Shown here: positions 20,935 to 33,110 of the stretch, piece by piece
Layout of the letters: every line of letters begins with the position of its first letter
How positions within the stretch are numbered: the first letter of the stretch is position 1
Source: Isoetes taiwanensis
Lineage: Eukaryota; Streptophyta; Lycopodiopsida; Isoetales; Isoetaceae
NCBI GenBank assembly: GCA_021234155.1
Contig: JAJEKV010000083.1
Coordinates: 650,332 to 714,331 of the forward strand
Length of the DNA stretch: 64,000 nucleotides
Reading direction: 5' to 3'
Position numbers and translations under genes: made by a program
Notes under the pieces: model-generated
Database searches by the model: none
Seen by the model: the letters and a program-made list of their open reading frames with translations, nothing else
Told to the model about the DNA's origin: nothing

Positions 20935-21420
20935 AAAAGGGCCGTTTTCGCCATTTTTTTGCCGTTTTTTTAATTTTTAACTAAGGCCGTTTTCAAACGT
21001 GAAAACGTGCTTTAAAAAAAACGTGTTGTTGAAAATGCCTACGTGGCATTTTTTTTGGACCGTTTTTAGAAAAAAACGTCTATTTTTTGTAAGACTATTT
21101 TGGGGGAAAAATTCGTCATTGTCATTCGATCTGTGATTTTTTTTGGAGGCAAAAGGCTGAGGCAAAGAAGTGGCTGCACGCGGGTTTGTTTCAATCGTAT
21201 CAGGGAGCAGGTCGATTCGATTCAGATGAAGCCCAATCAGACCAGTAACTCCATAAGGCCGAGAACTCAACAACGAATAAGGCATGTATTTTTGCATTTT
21301 CCCATTTGCATTATGATACTGAATCAGCATTTCAGTTCATTTCGTGTTCAATCTGTCTATCATTATCTTATCATACTAGAAACGTATGCCCGGCAATGCC
21401 GGGCATTATTCATGGGCGCC
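20935..21420. other. T- and ACGTG-rich stretch, no recognised gene
   Basis: It is rich in runs of T and blocks such as GCCGTTTT, ACGTGTTGTTG and CTACGTGGCA. These resemble the internal borders of the two TIR elements at 29.5 and 49.4 kb, but no terminal repeat was found. A frame of 107 residues at 21,100-21,423 matches nothing I know. Confidence 0.3.
21387..21405. other. Perfect 8-bp hairpin
   Basis: TGCCCGGC-AAT-GCCGGGCA is a perfect stem-loop in AT-rich surroundings. The right arm with its flank (GGGCATTATTCATGG) recurs in part at 21,550 (AGGCATTAGTCATGG). No gene is attached. Confidence 0.5.
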
Positions 21421-21429
21421 TAGAATGGG

Positions 21430-23450
21430 TAGTTGTAATGGAGTTTGCAGATGGAATAAAAAGCTGGTAAATGTAATCATGTCTATGAGGTAATGGAGTG
21501 CGAAATGTGAAGGGTTTAGGGTTTGTGTGAAAGGGGTTAGGGATGTCAGGCATTAGTCATGGATGGGGTAGAAATAATGGAAAGCCTAGAGTCTACTTGC
21601 CTTAAAAAAATACTTCCTCTTCTTAATCAACGCACGCATTGACTTGCTTTATGAAAGCATACCTTAAACAAACCCTAAGCCTTATACGGATGACGTAGTT
21701 GATAGAATTACGTGCTTCATCTATGAGTTGCATGTTACATCCTTCAAGTTCTTTAGAATTCATAAAATGCTAAGTTCTTGAATCCTAAACCTATAACCAT
21801 AGACCTTAAACCAGAACTCTATAAAACACTTTTTGCAATATCATTTTTATTGTGTGATTAGCGTGCAGATCTAATACGTTTAATCGAATGTCTCCATTTT
21901 TAGAAGATTTAAATTTACTTGATATAATAGTCATGATTTCCTATCCAAACACACAAATTCTAAACCACAAACCCTCAATCCTAAATCTATAGTGTGATGA
22001 CATGATTGATAGCGTTGCATGGTTGCATATTACATCCTCTAAGTTCTTCAAATTCAGTTACCTACATAAACCCCTAAATTGTAATCAGAAAACCAAAATC
22101 CTAAACCCGATACCCTAGATATGTGATTTATCAAACATGTTAAGCATGCACATATTGTTACTTGGTAGTTGTTTGGTATTGTTACCTTGGCCAAAATAGT
22201 TGTGAACCATCTTTTTTAAAGAATAACAAAGGTGATTCAAGTTTTCACTTGCACCAACATCTATCGAAATAACATCCATATGGCGATTAGAAGTATGTCC
22301 ACATATGTTCCTGGCCAATGATATGCAAGGCATTTTGGGTTTTTTTTTTTTTTGGGGGTGGGGGGGAGTATGGTTAATTTGGTGTTAACATCATAACTTA
22401 GGGCACAACAACACCAACTTAGGGCATTGTTTTGAAATAACATTTTAAATGCAAAATTATCAATTGCACCGAGTTCTTTGATTCACGCATGTTTGATGTT
22501 TAAATATTCGTGTGTCACTCACTTCATATTTAAATATTTGATAGATTGATATTTTAAATTCCTTTTAACTATTTTAGTGCCCATTCAATTACCAAATTAA
22601 ATATGCAAATGATATTTTAGAGAATAGAGATTAAACATATGGAGCCCTAGCCCCTCGACAAAGAAGAGAAAAAACCTATACGTATAAATGAACCAAGTTC
22701 CACATGCAAAGTGTGCTTAGATGATAAAACATTGTTCTAACAAATCCAGACTAATAGCTTAAAGAGATTCAATTAGAATTTCTGGGGATATTAGTTTTGA
22801 GTGGCTTTAAACTGCAAATTTTGAAGGTTGAGGAATCTCCAAAGTTTTCAATATATTAGACGCACAATTATAGCCTAAAATTGATTGTCTTTCCCAGTAA
22901 AAAAACAAAGAAAATTCATTCCAAAGATGATACAATTTTATTAAAAAGGTATACATCAGATTTTGATTATTGTTTCAGCACAAATTCAGAATTCTCTTAA
23001 TATTCTTATCTTTAGCCTATGGCCTTCAATTGGCCCTAGACATGTAAGAAAAATCCATGGATTAATTCCACACCTGCAAGAACAATCTAGAGAGCTCAGA
23101 CATGCAAAGAAGTTTAAATCATTTATCGGCATCACTCATAAAGGTTTTACTTAATAGTTTGCATCTACTTGCACCTATCCTACAACATAATGTATTTGCG
23201 TTTATAATATCAGCTTGAGACTTGCCGGTCCAGGTTTGATTTTGTGTGCCACTCCAGCACATATATGTGCATATGTTCACAAAACCTATATTGGCTAAAT
23301 ATTCTAGATTAAGAAGCCCATTCCAAAAATTGAAAGCAAAAGTTAGAATAAGAATCAAAATAAGTAGGAGGTAAAGGTATCATTGGATGCAGGAATGTAC
23401 CTAAGAAGGGCAGCTTCAGTCGCTAGAATAACAGTAATGTAAATAATGAA
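21430..23450. other. Stretch without recognised gene; weak direct repeat
   Basis: An imperfect ~80-bp direct repeat occurs at about 21,680-21,765 and 21,985-22,065 (GATAGMRTTRCRTG, CATRTTACATCCTYYAAGTT). Scattered AAACCCTAA-like words are not organised as a telomere array. Homopolymer T and G runs lie at 22,341-22,367. No coding region can be supported. Confidence 0.4.
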
Positions 23451-23458
23451 AATAATGA

Positions 23459-25655
23459 TTTTTTTTTTTTTTTTGAAGGACGACAAACTTTATTGAAACT
23501 CCAAGCCAAAAAGCAAAATACAAATGCAGAGGCGGGAATAAAGTCTCAGAAGATAATCATGATCCACTGAGTAGAACCACCAGCCTATGCATAAGACAAC
23601 ACACTCAAATAGGACTCAAATATCAACTGTCGCTTGGCAGGAGCAAGCGAAGAGCAATGGTAAGCCTTAACAATTCTAGCTTGTGCGTCTTGGAGGACAA
23701 CTGCAGGAGGAATATCCAAACCCTGAAAGATAGACAGTCTTCTGCGCTTCCAGATGGACCATAACAACCATCCTGATGCTAAATGAAATGCTTGGCTCCG
23801 CAACTTATTCCAAGTATCCGGGATAGAGCGGCCGGAAGCACTGGCGGCTTGTCAATGTCACATGAAAAAAAGAAAGCAGCCAAGACCAAGCGGTGGAGAT
23901 GAACACATAAAAGAAACAATGCTCAATGGTCTCGTCCCATTGCTTACCGCGAAAGGGGAAGAGTGCGACACTTGAGGATCAAATCGTGGACAGCACGCGT
24001 TCACCACGAGGACATCGTGAAGAATCTGCCACCAAAAGCCTGACCACCTTAGGATGGAGTAGTTTATCCCAAGCCCAAGTCCACATCGTCTCCAATTAGG
24101 AGGTGAAAGTGAAGGGACCACCTAGTGGATGGCGGAAGGATATCACTATTGACAAGCGACCTATACATAGAATTCACAAGCCTATGCTCATGAATACTCT
24201 GGTGAGAAACCCACATGCACCCTTCAATAGCCTCTGCGGGCAACCAACGGCAGAGTACTAGCAATCTTTTGCCAAATAGGTTACGCCCCATCGAGACAAT
24301 GAGAATTTTGTTTGAAAGATTTGCCATGCTAAGCGGCGAGAATCATACCATGCCGCAATCTGTCAAGATTCACGCTAACCTCGGCGCCGTTGAGTTAATG
24401 GATGAGCAGAGGCACAAAGTGGAAGATTATTTTCCACGGTATCCACCAACAAGGGGCATTCGGTGATGACATGCAACAAGATCAATCGAAATAGGGTGCG
24501 TATTGTCTCCCATGACTCCGGCAAGCCTTTCAAAAAAAGGAGAGGCATTAGGAAAAGGGCATAGGCTGATAAAAGAGACTCCAAGGAAGAAGCGGTTTTA
24601 ATGAAGCTTTCCCAAAAGGAACCAAAGTGTGCAAGTGGCTTGCTTCACCAACCGCACTCGGGTGAGTCAACCATATCCTTTAGGATCCTCCAAATGAATT
24701 TAGAAATTAGAATCTTACTCGCAAATGGAAGTCTGTCATACCCAAACCACCTGCAAATTTTGGTACGTGCATTTGGACCATGCAACCTTGACCCACGGCA
24801 TGCTCCTCGGTCCCACCCCAAATTAAGTTACGGATAATCGTAACAATCACTGAAGGCGAGAAGCCAGAAGGGGAGAGGCCATATAGACATGGGAATTACT
24901 TAAAACATACTTAGCAGGTTATTCAAATGGGCAGAGAGCTTAGCGGTATTCCACCAAAACAAATGCTTACGTAACCCTTCAATGATAATATCCCAAGCAT
25001 CGAGGTAGAAATATGAATACCCCAAGGTATACCAAGAAGTTTAGTAGCCTTCCATGAGGAAGCACCTTCAAGGAAAATCCATAACACAAGAAGGCACAAC
25101 CCCATCAAGCGTCCATAATGCAGAACACTTTGGCCAGCCAACAAAAACTCCAGATGCTAAAGAGAAAGTATCAAGAAGAAGCTTTGCATTCTGAAGATTG
25201 TCTGTGTCAGCAACAAGAAAGAGGAACGTGTCATCAGCATACTGGTTACAAATTTTCACGTGAACCATCCTCCATACTCAACCCACGCACTATCCCATCG
25301 CATGGCCTTAGCAAATAGGCGTGAGAGGACCTCGGCTACTATTGTGAACAAAAGTGGAGCTAATGGGCAACCTTGAACACCTGCCCAAGAAAAAAAAGAG
25401 GGTTCCCCACGAAACAACCTGATGGAGATCGTCTTGAGATATGGAGCTTCATAACGTCCTTTGCGGTGAAGCTGGCTGACCAAAGCCCAATGTTAAGAGG
25501 CTTTTTTCCAAAAATTCCCAATCTACACTGTCATATGCTTTGGCAAAATCTAACTTAAGATAGACTATACGCTGACCTTTCAATCTGGCCCAATACATAC
25601 CCTCATAGCGGCAGCAGACAACATTGTTCAAAAATGCTCCTCCTTGGCAAGAATC
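23459..25655 (-). mobile_element. LINE family B copy 2, - strand, poly(A) at 23,459
   Basis: The - strand gives, in order: NNVVCCRYEGMYWARLKGQR, IVYLKLDFAKAYDSVDWEFL, EKSLLTLGFG; then GVQGCPLAPLLFTIVAEVLS; then KICNQYADDTFLFLVADTDN (the YADD catalytic motif); then the post-RT region and a terminal piece LASGWLLWSIWKRRRLSIFQ ending at 23,585. A run of T at 23,459-23,475 on the + strand is the poly(A) tail. The 5' side is truncated within the RT domain at about 25,655. Several frame changes show it is dead. The palm motifs are better kept here than in copy 1. Confidence 0.75.
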
Positions 25656-26475
25656 AGTTGAGTAGGGAGATTGATGATCTGACCAAGACATCACGCACTT
25701 TGTCTGCAAGGGCCTTCGCATGGGGTGGCCGTGTAACTCCGCATCCGGCCTGATGGCCTGTTGGATGAGTTTAGCCCTGTACGTACAGATGGAGAGAGTG
25801 GTCTCCTTGGGGTCGCCACCCAAGGATTACGCTTGGCATGTAGTATGCGTGGATATGTAAAATGATATTTCTTTATGAATGTGCTAACCTTGCAGGGGAG
25901 CATCCACGTAACAGGTAATGTACACATTATTGTTATGTATTTTGCATGCATGTGTAGACCCCAATGCTCCTCCCCACTTAGTCCTTGTGGACTAACCCCG
26001 GATGTTTCTTGTGTTGTAAAGATGGCACGTCCTGAAACCACGATTGTGCTGGATCTGGACTCCTTTATAACATGGTGGTTCAACGAAACGGAAGCTGAGC
26101 CGGATTTAATATCTAAAGAGCGGGTCTATGAAATTATCATGGCGTTGTTTAGAGAACTGTATTACGCACAACGGAAACCCCAATTGCGTGGCCCTGGACA
26201 GGAGGCGGGGAGAGTCTTCCGAGGGAAGCTCCGGCGATTCCTCCTCGGTCACTTCCGAGGAGGGAGAAGATACGAAGGCCAACTAAACATGGGGGGGCGA
26301 AGGGGTTGGCTTGGGGGTTGTATATATTTTGGGTGTATTTTGATTTGGGTGAAAAGAGAGTTTTTGAGTTTTTTTCATAAGCATGTGCGGCCTTGAGCCT
26401 ATGTAAATTATTTGGATTGTACCCAAACTTTATCAATGAAAGTTGTGATTATCTGGTTGTGAATAGAAGTTTCAG
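25655..26475 (+). other. Unassigned segment with a 173-codon frame, between two LINE copies
   Basis: The frame 25,875-26,396 includes MARPETTIVLDLDSFITWWF then NETEAEPDLISKERVYEIIM and a basic Gly/Arg-rich tail. The sequence CCCACTTAGTCCTTGTGGAC upstream and TTTATCAATGAAAGTTGTGA near 26,435 resemble transcript-end regions of plant LTR elements, but no matching second LTR or primer-binding site was found. The function is unknown and a captured gene piece is possible. Confidence 0.25.
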
Positions 26476-26477
26476 TT

Positions 26478-27160
26478 GTGTTGATTATCCCTACTCGAAT
26501 TATTTGGAGCAACGGCCTAGGCCAAGGGGCTAGGTCCATTTCAGTTGGTATTAGAGAGAAAGAAATCTTGACAGAGATTAAAGCCATTGAGACGGCTCAT
26601 GTGAATCAAGCTAGGATAAAGGCTGGACTAGAATGGTTTAGATCTGGTGATAGATGCTCTCACTTCTTTTTTCGGGCCGCTAAGAGAAGGCGTATGATGG
26701 CATCTATTAACTCCCTTATTTTGCCTGATGGTTCAGAGTGTTCTGATCCGGTTCAATTGAAGCAGTATCTTCACGACCACTTTTCCTCTTTTTTTTCCAG
26801 GCATCAGTTGCCCTTTCAGAAGGATATGCAATCTGCAGTCTTGTCGAAGGTCCACCCCATTGTGTCAGCTGAGCAGCGTGCACACCTAGAGTCAGAGATC
26901 ACCATCAATGACTTACATTCAGCAGCTTCTCTTTTAAAGAAAGACAAGTGCCCTGGCCTGGATGGTTTTCCAGTGGAATTTTTTCAGGAATATTGGGATT
27001 GGTTGGGTTGCGATCTTTATAATGCTTTCTGTGAGTTTCGTAGGTTCAGAAGTTTGGATAAGATCATTAATACTGGCTGTATTTCTCTTATTCCCAAGTG
27101 TAAAGAGCCGAAGACAATATCTGACTGGCGCCCTATCACATTATTGTCTTCTGTGAAAAT
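26478..27160 (+). mobile_element. LINE family B copy 3, fragment of ORF2 before the RT palm
   Basis: The frame reads ARIKAGLEWFRSGDRCSHFF, FRAAKRRRMMASINSL, KDKCPGLDGFPVEFFQEYWD, GCISLIPKCKEPKTISDWRP and ITLLSS, the classic start of the plant L1 reverse-transcriptase domain (CPGxDGxPxEFF; LIPKxxxPxxxxDWRPI). It breaks off at about 27,160, just before the next RT block. It is an intact frame of about 227 codons with both ends truncated. The missing downstream part could be the fragment at 63.67 kb if the interval was inserted into this LINE, but the two do not meet at the same residue. Confidence 0.75.
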
Positions 27161-27458
27161 AATGATATTTGAATCTCCATTTCTGCTTAAACCGATATAT
27201 ACTTACAAACTTTGCAACTCTGCAAGTCCTTAAGTGTCAAGAAGCTCACCAGATATAAAGTTCCAGCTTACTTTTCTGCAAATTCCAAGTGAACATAAAA
27301 TGGGATGAGATATTGAAAGGTTTTTAAACTGGTTTATCAATCAAGAGAAGAGAATTGCAATACCAATTCATACAATTCGAACAAATTTTGCATTGTTTCA
27401 ATTGAATTCTCAATTTGGAATTGTAATTCGAGTCGTGAAACCTGTCTCGTGCATTTCA

Positions 27459-27733
27459 ATGGAAAGCTCCCCTGAAAGCATCGATTCAACTAGAAGAAGG
27501 ATTTTCTTGCAAATTCAAGCTGAAAATAGAAGAAAATCCAAAGAAAGGAAGAGACAGAGAGAGAAGGAAAACCAAAGATTGTGGTGTTTTGAGTGAAAGA
27601 AGATTGCAGGAATTGTCGAAGAATTTGGAAGATTATTTCAATGAAATTACAAATACTTTTGCCTCGAATGTGGACAAAGGGAAGTTAGCATCGAGATTCT
27701 TCAAGAAGATTAAACATCTTCCACTCGATGTGG
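27459..27733 (+). pseudogene. DDE transposase-like gene, copy 2: 5' portion, cut by the CACTA insertion
   Basis: The ATG at 27,459 gives MESSPESIDSTRRRIFLQIQ and AENRRKSKERKRQREKEN, then a stop at 27,594. One base out of frame it continues GVLSERRLQELSKNLEDYFN ... SRFFKKIKHLPLDV, where the CACTA terminus begins. The 3' part at 58,465 reads on as ADPKENALMRDLILNVKETF. Joining ...LDV to ADP... keeps a single frame, which strongly suggests one exon was split. The start resembles that of copy 1 (MGDSSIDAEKRRKSK). One frameshift near 27,580 is present apart from the insertion. Confidence 0.65.
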
Positions 27734-27735
27734 AT

Positions 27736-27960
27736 CACTACAAGAGGATGGGGGTATAGTGTCAACCCTTGTGACAAGTCCTATGTGTAGTGACAAATTT
27801 GTGTCGAATACTACTATCTTGACACAAAGTGCTTGTGTTGTGTCAACATTGTGTCTACTGCATAGTGTCAAATCTTTTGTCAAAGCAATGACCTCCTTTT
27901 GTCAACTTTCTATCGCATGTTAAGTAGGTTTTTGCAACAACTTTTGAACAATATTTAAGC
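27736..27960. repeat. CACTA left terminus and subterminal repeats
   Basis: After the CACTA end come repeated short words in both orientations: AGTGTCAACCC, TTGTGACAAG, TAGTGACAAATTTGTGTCG, TTGACACAAAG, TTGTGTCAAC and ATAGTGTCAAA. Such clusters bind the CACTA accessory protein in En/Spm. Similar words fill 58,270-58,430. Confidence 0.7.
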
Positions 27961-28379
27961 TAAGTTGTGCCAACTTTTTTTTGAGACTTATAACAAACGA
28001 TTATCCAAAATTTCATCTAATATCTTAACAGAACTTTGAGGAGCATTTTGTCAACTTTATATTGCAATTTAAGTGGGCTGTTACAACAATTTTTGATTTA
28101 TAACATAATGCCATCCAATTTGTATCTAATATATTAGTAGAATTGAGTTTGGTATTCATACATCATTAAAGATTTGATATTGCGCTAAGGAATGTTACTT
28201 GATAGAAAGAATGATTTGGACACAGTCAGATGAAGGGGAATAGATAATGGTGAAGGGTACTTGACAACTTGAACAAGGGAGCAAATTTATAGGAAGATAA
28301 AAAACAATACTCAATACCAAATGAGCTATACCATAGTAGTCATAGCAATAAGATTAACAATGTTGATTAATCACATGTG

Positions 28380-28880
28380 GCAACTTCATTAAGATCGTTC
28401 TCAATATCCTCTATCTCATCCTCATCTAGATATAAATAAAGAGCCAAATTCCTAATTGCTTCGGATGGATCATGTGCATGTTTGGTAATCTCTTCGTCTT
28501 CCATATAATTCTCATCAAGGGGAGACGGGGAAATGAACGGAAGCGGCAGCGGCTAGGGCGGTGGCGGAGGTGAGGCTACCGCCGCTTCACCTTGCTTCCG
28601 GATTAGCAGCGAGGCATGAAGCAAAGATTTGGAGTTGGATGCCAGGCCATGATGCTCTCTAACCGCAAGATTTGATTATCACAGGTTTTCTCCAAATTTT
28701 CGGGGATGTAGTCAGAGGGCGATCTTCAACTTTGGGTGGAGCTTTTTGGTTGCATTTCCCACTCTTTCCCTTGCAGTTCTCGAAGGATTCCTTTGAGGCT
28801 TGAGGGGTCGACTGGGATGGATGGAATTTATGCAAGGCTAATTGGATCAAAGCAAGGTGCTCATGTTCGGTTTAGTACGG
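28380..28880. other. Stretch without recognised gene (CACTA interior)
   Basis: GC-rich GGCGGTGGCGGAGGTGAGGC and an opposed CTACCGCCGCTTCACC at 28,555-28,600 stand out. A 63-residue - strand frame (28,659-28,850) matches nothing I know. Confidence 0.3.
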
Positions 28881-28889
28881 GGGTAAGCT

Positions 28890-29490
28890 TCATCTAAAGA
28901 GGTAACGTCTTGTAGTTCTGTGAAGTATCTTGGATTTACTCTTACCCTTTCTTGCTGGCGGAAAGACAAAGTGTGTATTAAGAACAGATCAGGTACTCAG
29001 GCACTTTTGGGGCTTTCTAGTTTTTATGCAAATAAATTGCTGGATTTGATTTGAATAGAATAGCCGAGCTAGGGTTATGATGTAGGCAGGAAGATTACAC
29101 ATCTTGCACCGGGCTTTTTGAGGGAGGAGTCTGGCGGCTGGGCATATTTTTTGTCTAGCCAGCCTCAATTGGATTGCCTACCCCGACAATGCAGCATTTT
29201 ATTTGATGCAATTCACAGGTGATTTATTTGAGTAAAGCTGAGAGACCAGAATCCATGAAGCGGTGGCAGCTTCTATGAGCAAAGTGGCAGGCTGCTCTTC
29301 TTATACTGATTTGTTTCTTTATTTCACTTCTTTGTGTCTCGGTAAGAGTAAAATGTGTGCAGTGACAGCTGGTGGTATAGCCGGTCTTCTATGCTACTTC
29401 AAAAGTAGTATACAGGTAGATTTGGTGGTAGTTGCCATGATTAACAAGATGGATGTGCTTATTTATCAAGGATGTATGGGCTCCTTGATG
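28890..29490 (+). pseudogene. LINE family C fragment
   Basis: KYLGFTLTLSCWRKDK and a following helical stretch (GTQALLGLSSFYANKLLDLI) resemble the KYLG block after the LINE RT domain. Downstream, 29,070-29,215 (GCCGAGCTAGGG ... GAGGAGTCTGGCGGCTGGGC ... CCCCGACAATGCAGCA) is repeated directly at 40,655-40,790, on the far side of the 11.1-kb TIR element. The frame is broken by many stops. The family assignment is tentative. Confidence 0.4.
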
Positions 29491-29529
29491 GGACAATCAC
29501 ACTGACCCCAATTTTTGGTCCACAGTTGT

Positions 29530-31150
29530 TTTTTAGTTGTACGGAAGTGTTGTTTTATGCCAAAAACAACAGCAAAATGGCCCCAAAAGTCCACGTGGCC
29601 CGTTTATCCGGATTTGCACAAAGAGACAGTGGTTTTTGGCAAAAATTTCCCACGGTGGTCTTTTGGCAGAAAAATCCACGCGTAGAAAAAATTGATATAG
29701 TTTTTTTAAATTTTTGTCAACGTGTACTTTTTTTCTTCGCTGTTGTTTTTTATAAAACCATACGTTGTTTATCTTTAAAATAGCACGCGTAGATTTTAAT
29801 TTTACTACACTTGAAAAACTAAATTACAACACTAGAAATAAAGAACTATAAAAAAAGAACACGTATGAATTAGAAAAATAATGTTTTTCAAATGTTCTTT
29901 TTCTCAATATGGACACGTCGTTTCAAATGTTGTTTTGCAAAATTAAAAACCACGCATGGCCTTTTTTTAATTTGAGAAACACTACATGTGTTATTGAAAT
30001 CTAGCTATTGTTTTCCTAAAATAAGAACATGTAAAAGTAATATTATAACATTAGAAAAACGTGGAGTTTTTAATGTGGTTGTTTAACTAATGAGATATTG
30101 ACACGTGGCATACTTTTTAAATAAAAAATATTATTCTAGCTAATCAAATATGGACCGTGGCATACTTTTAAAATAAAAAAATTATTATTACACATTAGAA
30201 AAAACAAAGTATTGTTTCTAATATATCTTCTAACAAATCAAATGTCGACACATGGCACAAATTTAAGAAAAAATTACTATAGACCACAATTTAAAAGCTA
30301 ATATATTATGAATTTTGTAATGATATTTTTATTGTAAAAAGAAAGCCTTTTTTGGGAATCGAACCCAAACAAGTCCATAAGGCAATAATATATTATTATG
30401 TTGTCTCCATTCTCATTTATACATACTAAGTTCTTGTGCTAAGTTCCAATGGTGCAAAAAGTGGACACTTAAAACTAAAAGGTGAATGCACAACGGTGTA
30501 AAGAATAAACTATGCAAAATAAACAATTAAATTTACATTCATACCTTTATAAATTTAACATTTAACAAATGAAACCGTAGATTACTTCGGATCACGTTTG
30601 CGGTCCGTTTTACACTCCATTTTAGACTCGATTATCTGGTGCATTACCGGCTTATACTCGATTACCAAAGATCGGCTTTTGTTGTGATAAAAGGCGTTTC
30701 GGGGTATGGCTATTACGGCCTCAATAAAGGAAACCACCAGAGACAAACCAAATATGCTTGTCCAACAATCCTTCTTCTAACAATCCTTCCGTACAACAAG
30801 AGAGGAAAAGACTTGTGGCAGAAGCTTTCGCAAGACCCAATAAGAATGGCCAGCCTTCTGATGAAACAAGAATGGCAAGACTCAAGAATGATTTGTAGGA
30901 AAATCCTTAAAAAAAAGAGCAGAATGGAACAAAATACTATGAATCTCTACCTGGAATTACGGTGGCTTTGCCAGCAACATGTATGAAAGGACCTTCCATT
31001 GTACTCTTGCTACTAGTCCCACAAACTAGCAAGGGAATCGCAGACACCTTGGGCTCACCAGGCTTCTGCACAAAACAAGAAGAACAAAGTAAAAATAAGA
31101 AACAAAGGCAATACAAAAGAATCGGTCCTGCATTCTCTTACTTTTGAAGC
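29530..31150. other. Left non-coding flank of TIR element 1
   Basis: It starts with GTTGTTTTT/AACAACA-rich sequence, also seen at the ends of element 2. It is AT-rich, with frequent ACACGT and ACATG words. A frame of 115 residues (30,639-30,986) has no recognisable domain. TGGGAATCGAACCCA at 30,355 is not a tRNA. Confidence 0.35.
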
Positions 31151-31164
31151 TTGTCTGATCAGGA

Positions 31165-31250
31165 AACCTCTTACTGTGGCAATGACGGATATGAAATATC
31201 TTACTGTGGCAGAAAACCTCTTACTGTGGCAAGAAACCTCTTACTGTGGC
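31165..31250. repeat. Short direct repeats CCTCTTACTGTGGC, about four copies
   Basis: (C)TCTTACTGTGGC recurs four times in about 85 bp with AAGAAA/GAAAA spacers. A frame of 123 residues follows at 31,300-31,671 with no known domain. Confidence 0.7.
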
Positions 31251-32134
31251 GCCAAAGATGAAAGTTAAGAGGGCTTAATGCCAATGCCCCCCAACTGCGG
31301 TGCCGAGACGCCATAGCCGGGCGCCAGAGGAAGAAGCCGGATTAGGGATTCATGAAATGATGAAAGGTAGAGGATCAGGTTTGGGGTGGATAGACGAAAA
31401 GAGAGGTTGTGCCATCGGGGCCGGATTTGCCATCGCCATGGCAAAGGCGGGGAAAAAAAAAAAAAGGGGAGGGAAATGCGTTGATGAAGGAGCCAATCAC
31501 GTTAAAGGACTGGGATCACAATCTCTCACGTTGATCTCTTTGCAAATCTCCACCGTTCATTCTAAGAGCCAAAAACATTCTGAGATCGGGATTTTGCTAT
31601 TTATCTTGGCCGTTGAATACAATAGTATAGTATTATTTCATTTTTACGGCGTGGCAAAAGCATTATTTTAATTTTCAGCATATATAATGTTCACGACAAA
31701 GCGTTTTCAGATTATCGGGTGTTACCGTGAAAGGGAGTTAGAGCATTATTTTGACTCGTTGGCTAGGCATTATAGGTGCTTGTGATAGTGTTTGAAAAAA
31801 AAGAACTTTTGGGTTAGATAGCTTTGCCCGGTTGTTGTGGTCGCGTTAAGTGGTCCCCTTGGCTTAAATCTATTCACAAAGGGGAGTTGTTTATCGCTAT
31901 GGAATTTGATTGCCCAAGTACTAGGTCACCCAAAATAATAACCTTGATCTTATGGAAAGGGCTTAGATTGTGGTTCTCTAATTGGGCATAGATTAGACAT
32001 ATGTTGGGCAAAAATGTTGGCGCCCGGACGTTAAACAAACCGCACTTCATATGTTATGAACCTTTATTATGCATGTTTGTAGATAAATATTAACAACTTA
32101 AATTTGAATGCTAATTTAGAGTTCATATTAACTC

Positions 32135-33110
32135 AAACATGCCACGCTTGTCTCCAACGTGCCACCTAGGCTCAAACATGCCAAGGTGGCTCAAAAACAC
32201 GCCACCTAGGCTCCAACATGCCACCTAGGCAACATGACACTAGACTCCAACATGCCACCCAGGGTCCGGACATGTCGAGGTGGCTCAAACATGCCACTTT
32301 CGACTCAACATGCCAAGGTGGCTCAAACATGCCACATGGGTTCCAACATACCACCTAGGCTCCAACATGCCACCTAGGCTCAAACATGCCCGGTGGCATG
32401 TTGGAGCACGCCATGGCATGTTGGAGCCAAGGTGGCACGTTGGAGCCCAGGTGGCATGCTAGAGCTCATGAGGCATGTTGGAGCCTAGTTGGCATGTTGG
32501 AGCCCTCGTGGTATGTTGAAGCCTTGGTGGCATGTTGGAGCCTAGGTGGCATATTTGAGCCACCTTGGCATGCTTGAGCCTAGGTGGCACGTTGGAGCTA
32601 ACTTGGCATGTTGGAGCTCGCGTGGTACACTTGAGCCCGGTGGCATGTTGGAGCCTAGGTGGCATGCTAGGTGGCATATTGGAGCGTAGCTGGCATGTTG
32701 GAGCCTACGTGGCATGTTGGAGCCTAGGTGGCATGTTTGAGCCACCTTGGCACGCTTGAGCCTAGGTGGCATGTTGGAGCCTAGGTGGCACGTTGGAGCC
32801 TAGGTGGCATGCTAGAGCTCACGAGGCATGTTGGAGCCTAGTTGGCATGTTGGAGCCTCACGTGGCATGTTGAAGCCGGTGGCATGTTGGAGCCTAGGTG
32901 GCATATTTGAGCCACCTTGGCATGCTTGAGCCTAGGTGGCACGTTGGAGCCAACTTGGCATGTTGAGCTCACGTGGCATGTTGGAGCCACGTGGCATGTT
33001 GGGCCCTAGGTGGCATGTTTGACCCATGGAGCCTCATTGGCATGTTTGACCGATGGAGCCTACGTGGCATGTTGAAGCCATATGTGGTGTCATGTTGGAG
33101 CGTGGGTGGC
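32135..33110. repeat. 19-bp minisatellite array, switches orientation near 32,395
   Basis: From 32,135 to about 32,390 the unit is read as GGCTCCAACATGCCACCTA. After CGGTGGCATGTTGGAGCA near 32,392 it is read as the reverse complement, GGCATGTTGGAGCCTAGGT. Units are about 19 bp with variants TTTGAGCC/TTGGAGCC and CTAGGT/CACCTT. Alternation of AGGTGGC and GCCACCT lets neighbouring units form hairpins. Apparent 60-100-residue frames here come from the repeats and are not genes. Confidence 0.85.

Noticed and set aside
21660-22120. AAACCCTAA words suggesting interstitial telomere repeats
   Set aside because: They are scattered and variable and lie in a degenerate ~300-bp spaced repeat, not a tandem telomere array.
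25655-26475. Solo LTR or endogenous pararetrovirus
   Set aside because: No paired LTR, TG...CA ends, primer-binding site or retroviral protein motif could be identified.
30350-30385. tRNA-like T arm (TGGGAATCGAACCCA on the + strand)
   Set aside because: Only the T-arm resemblance is present; no D arm, anticodon arm or acceptor stem could be paired in the flanks.
32135-33110. 60-76-residue frames on both strands in the minisatellite arrays
   Set aside because: They repeat with the 19-bp unit in three frames (19 is not a multiple of 3) and exist on both strands; they are by-products of the repeat.
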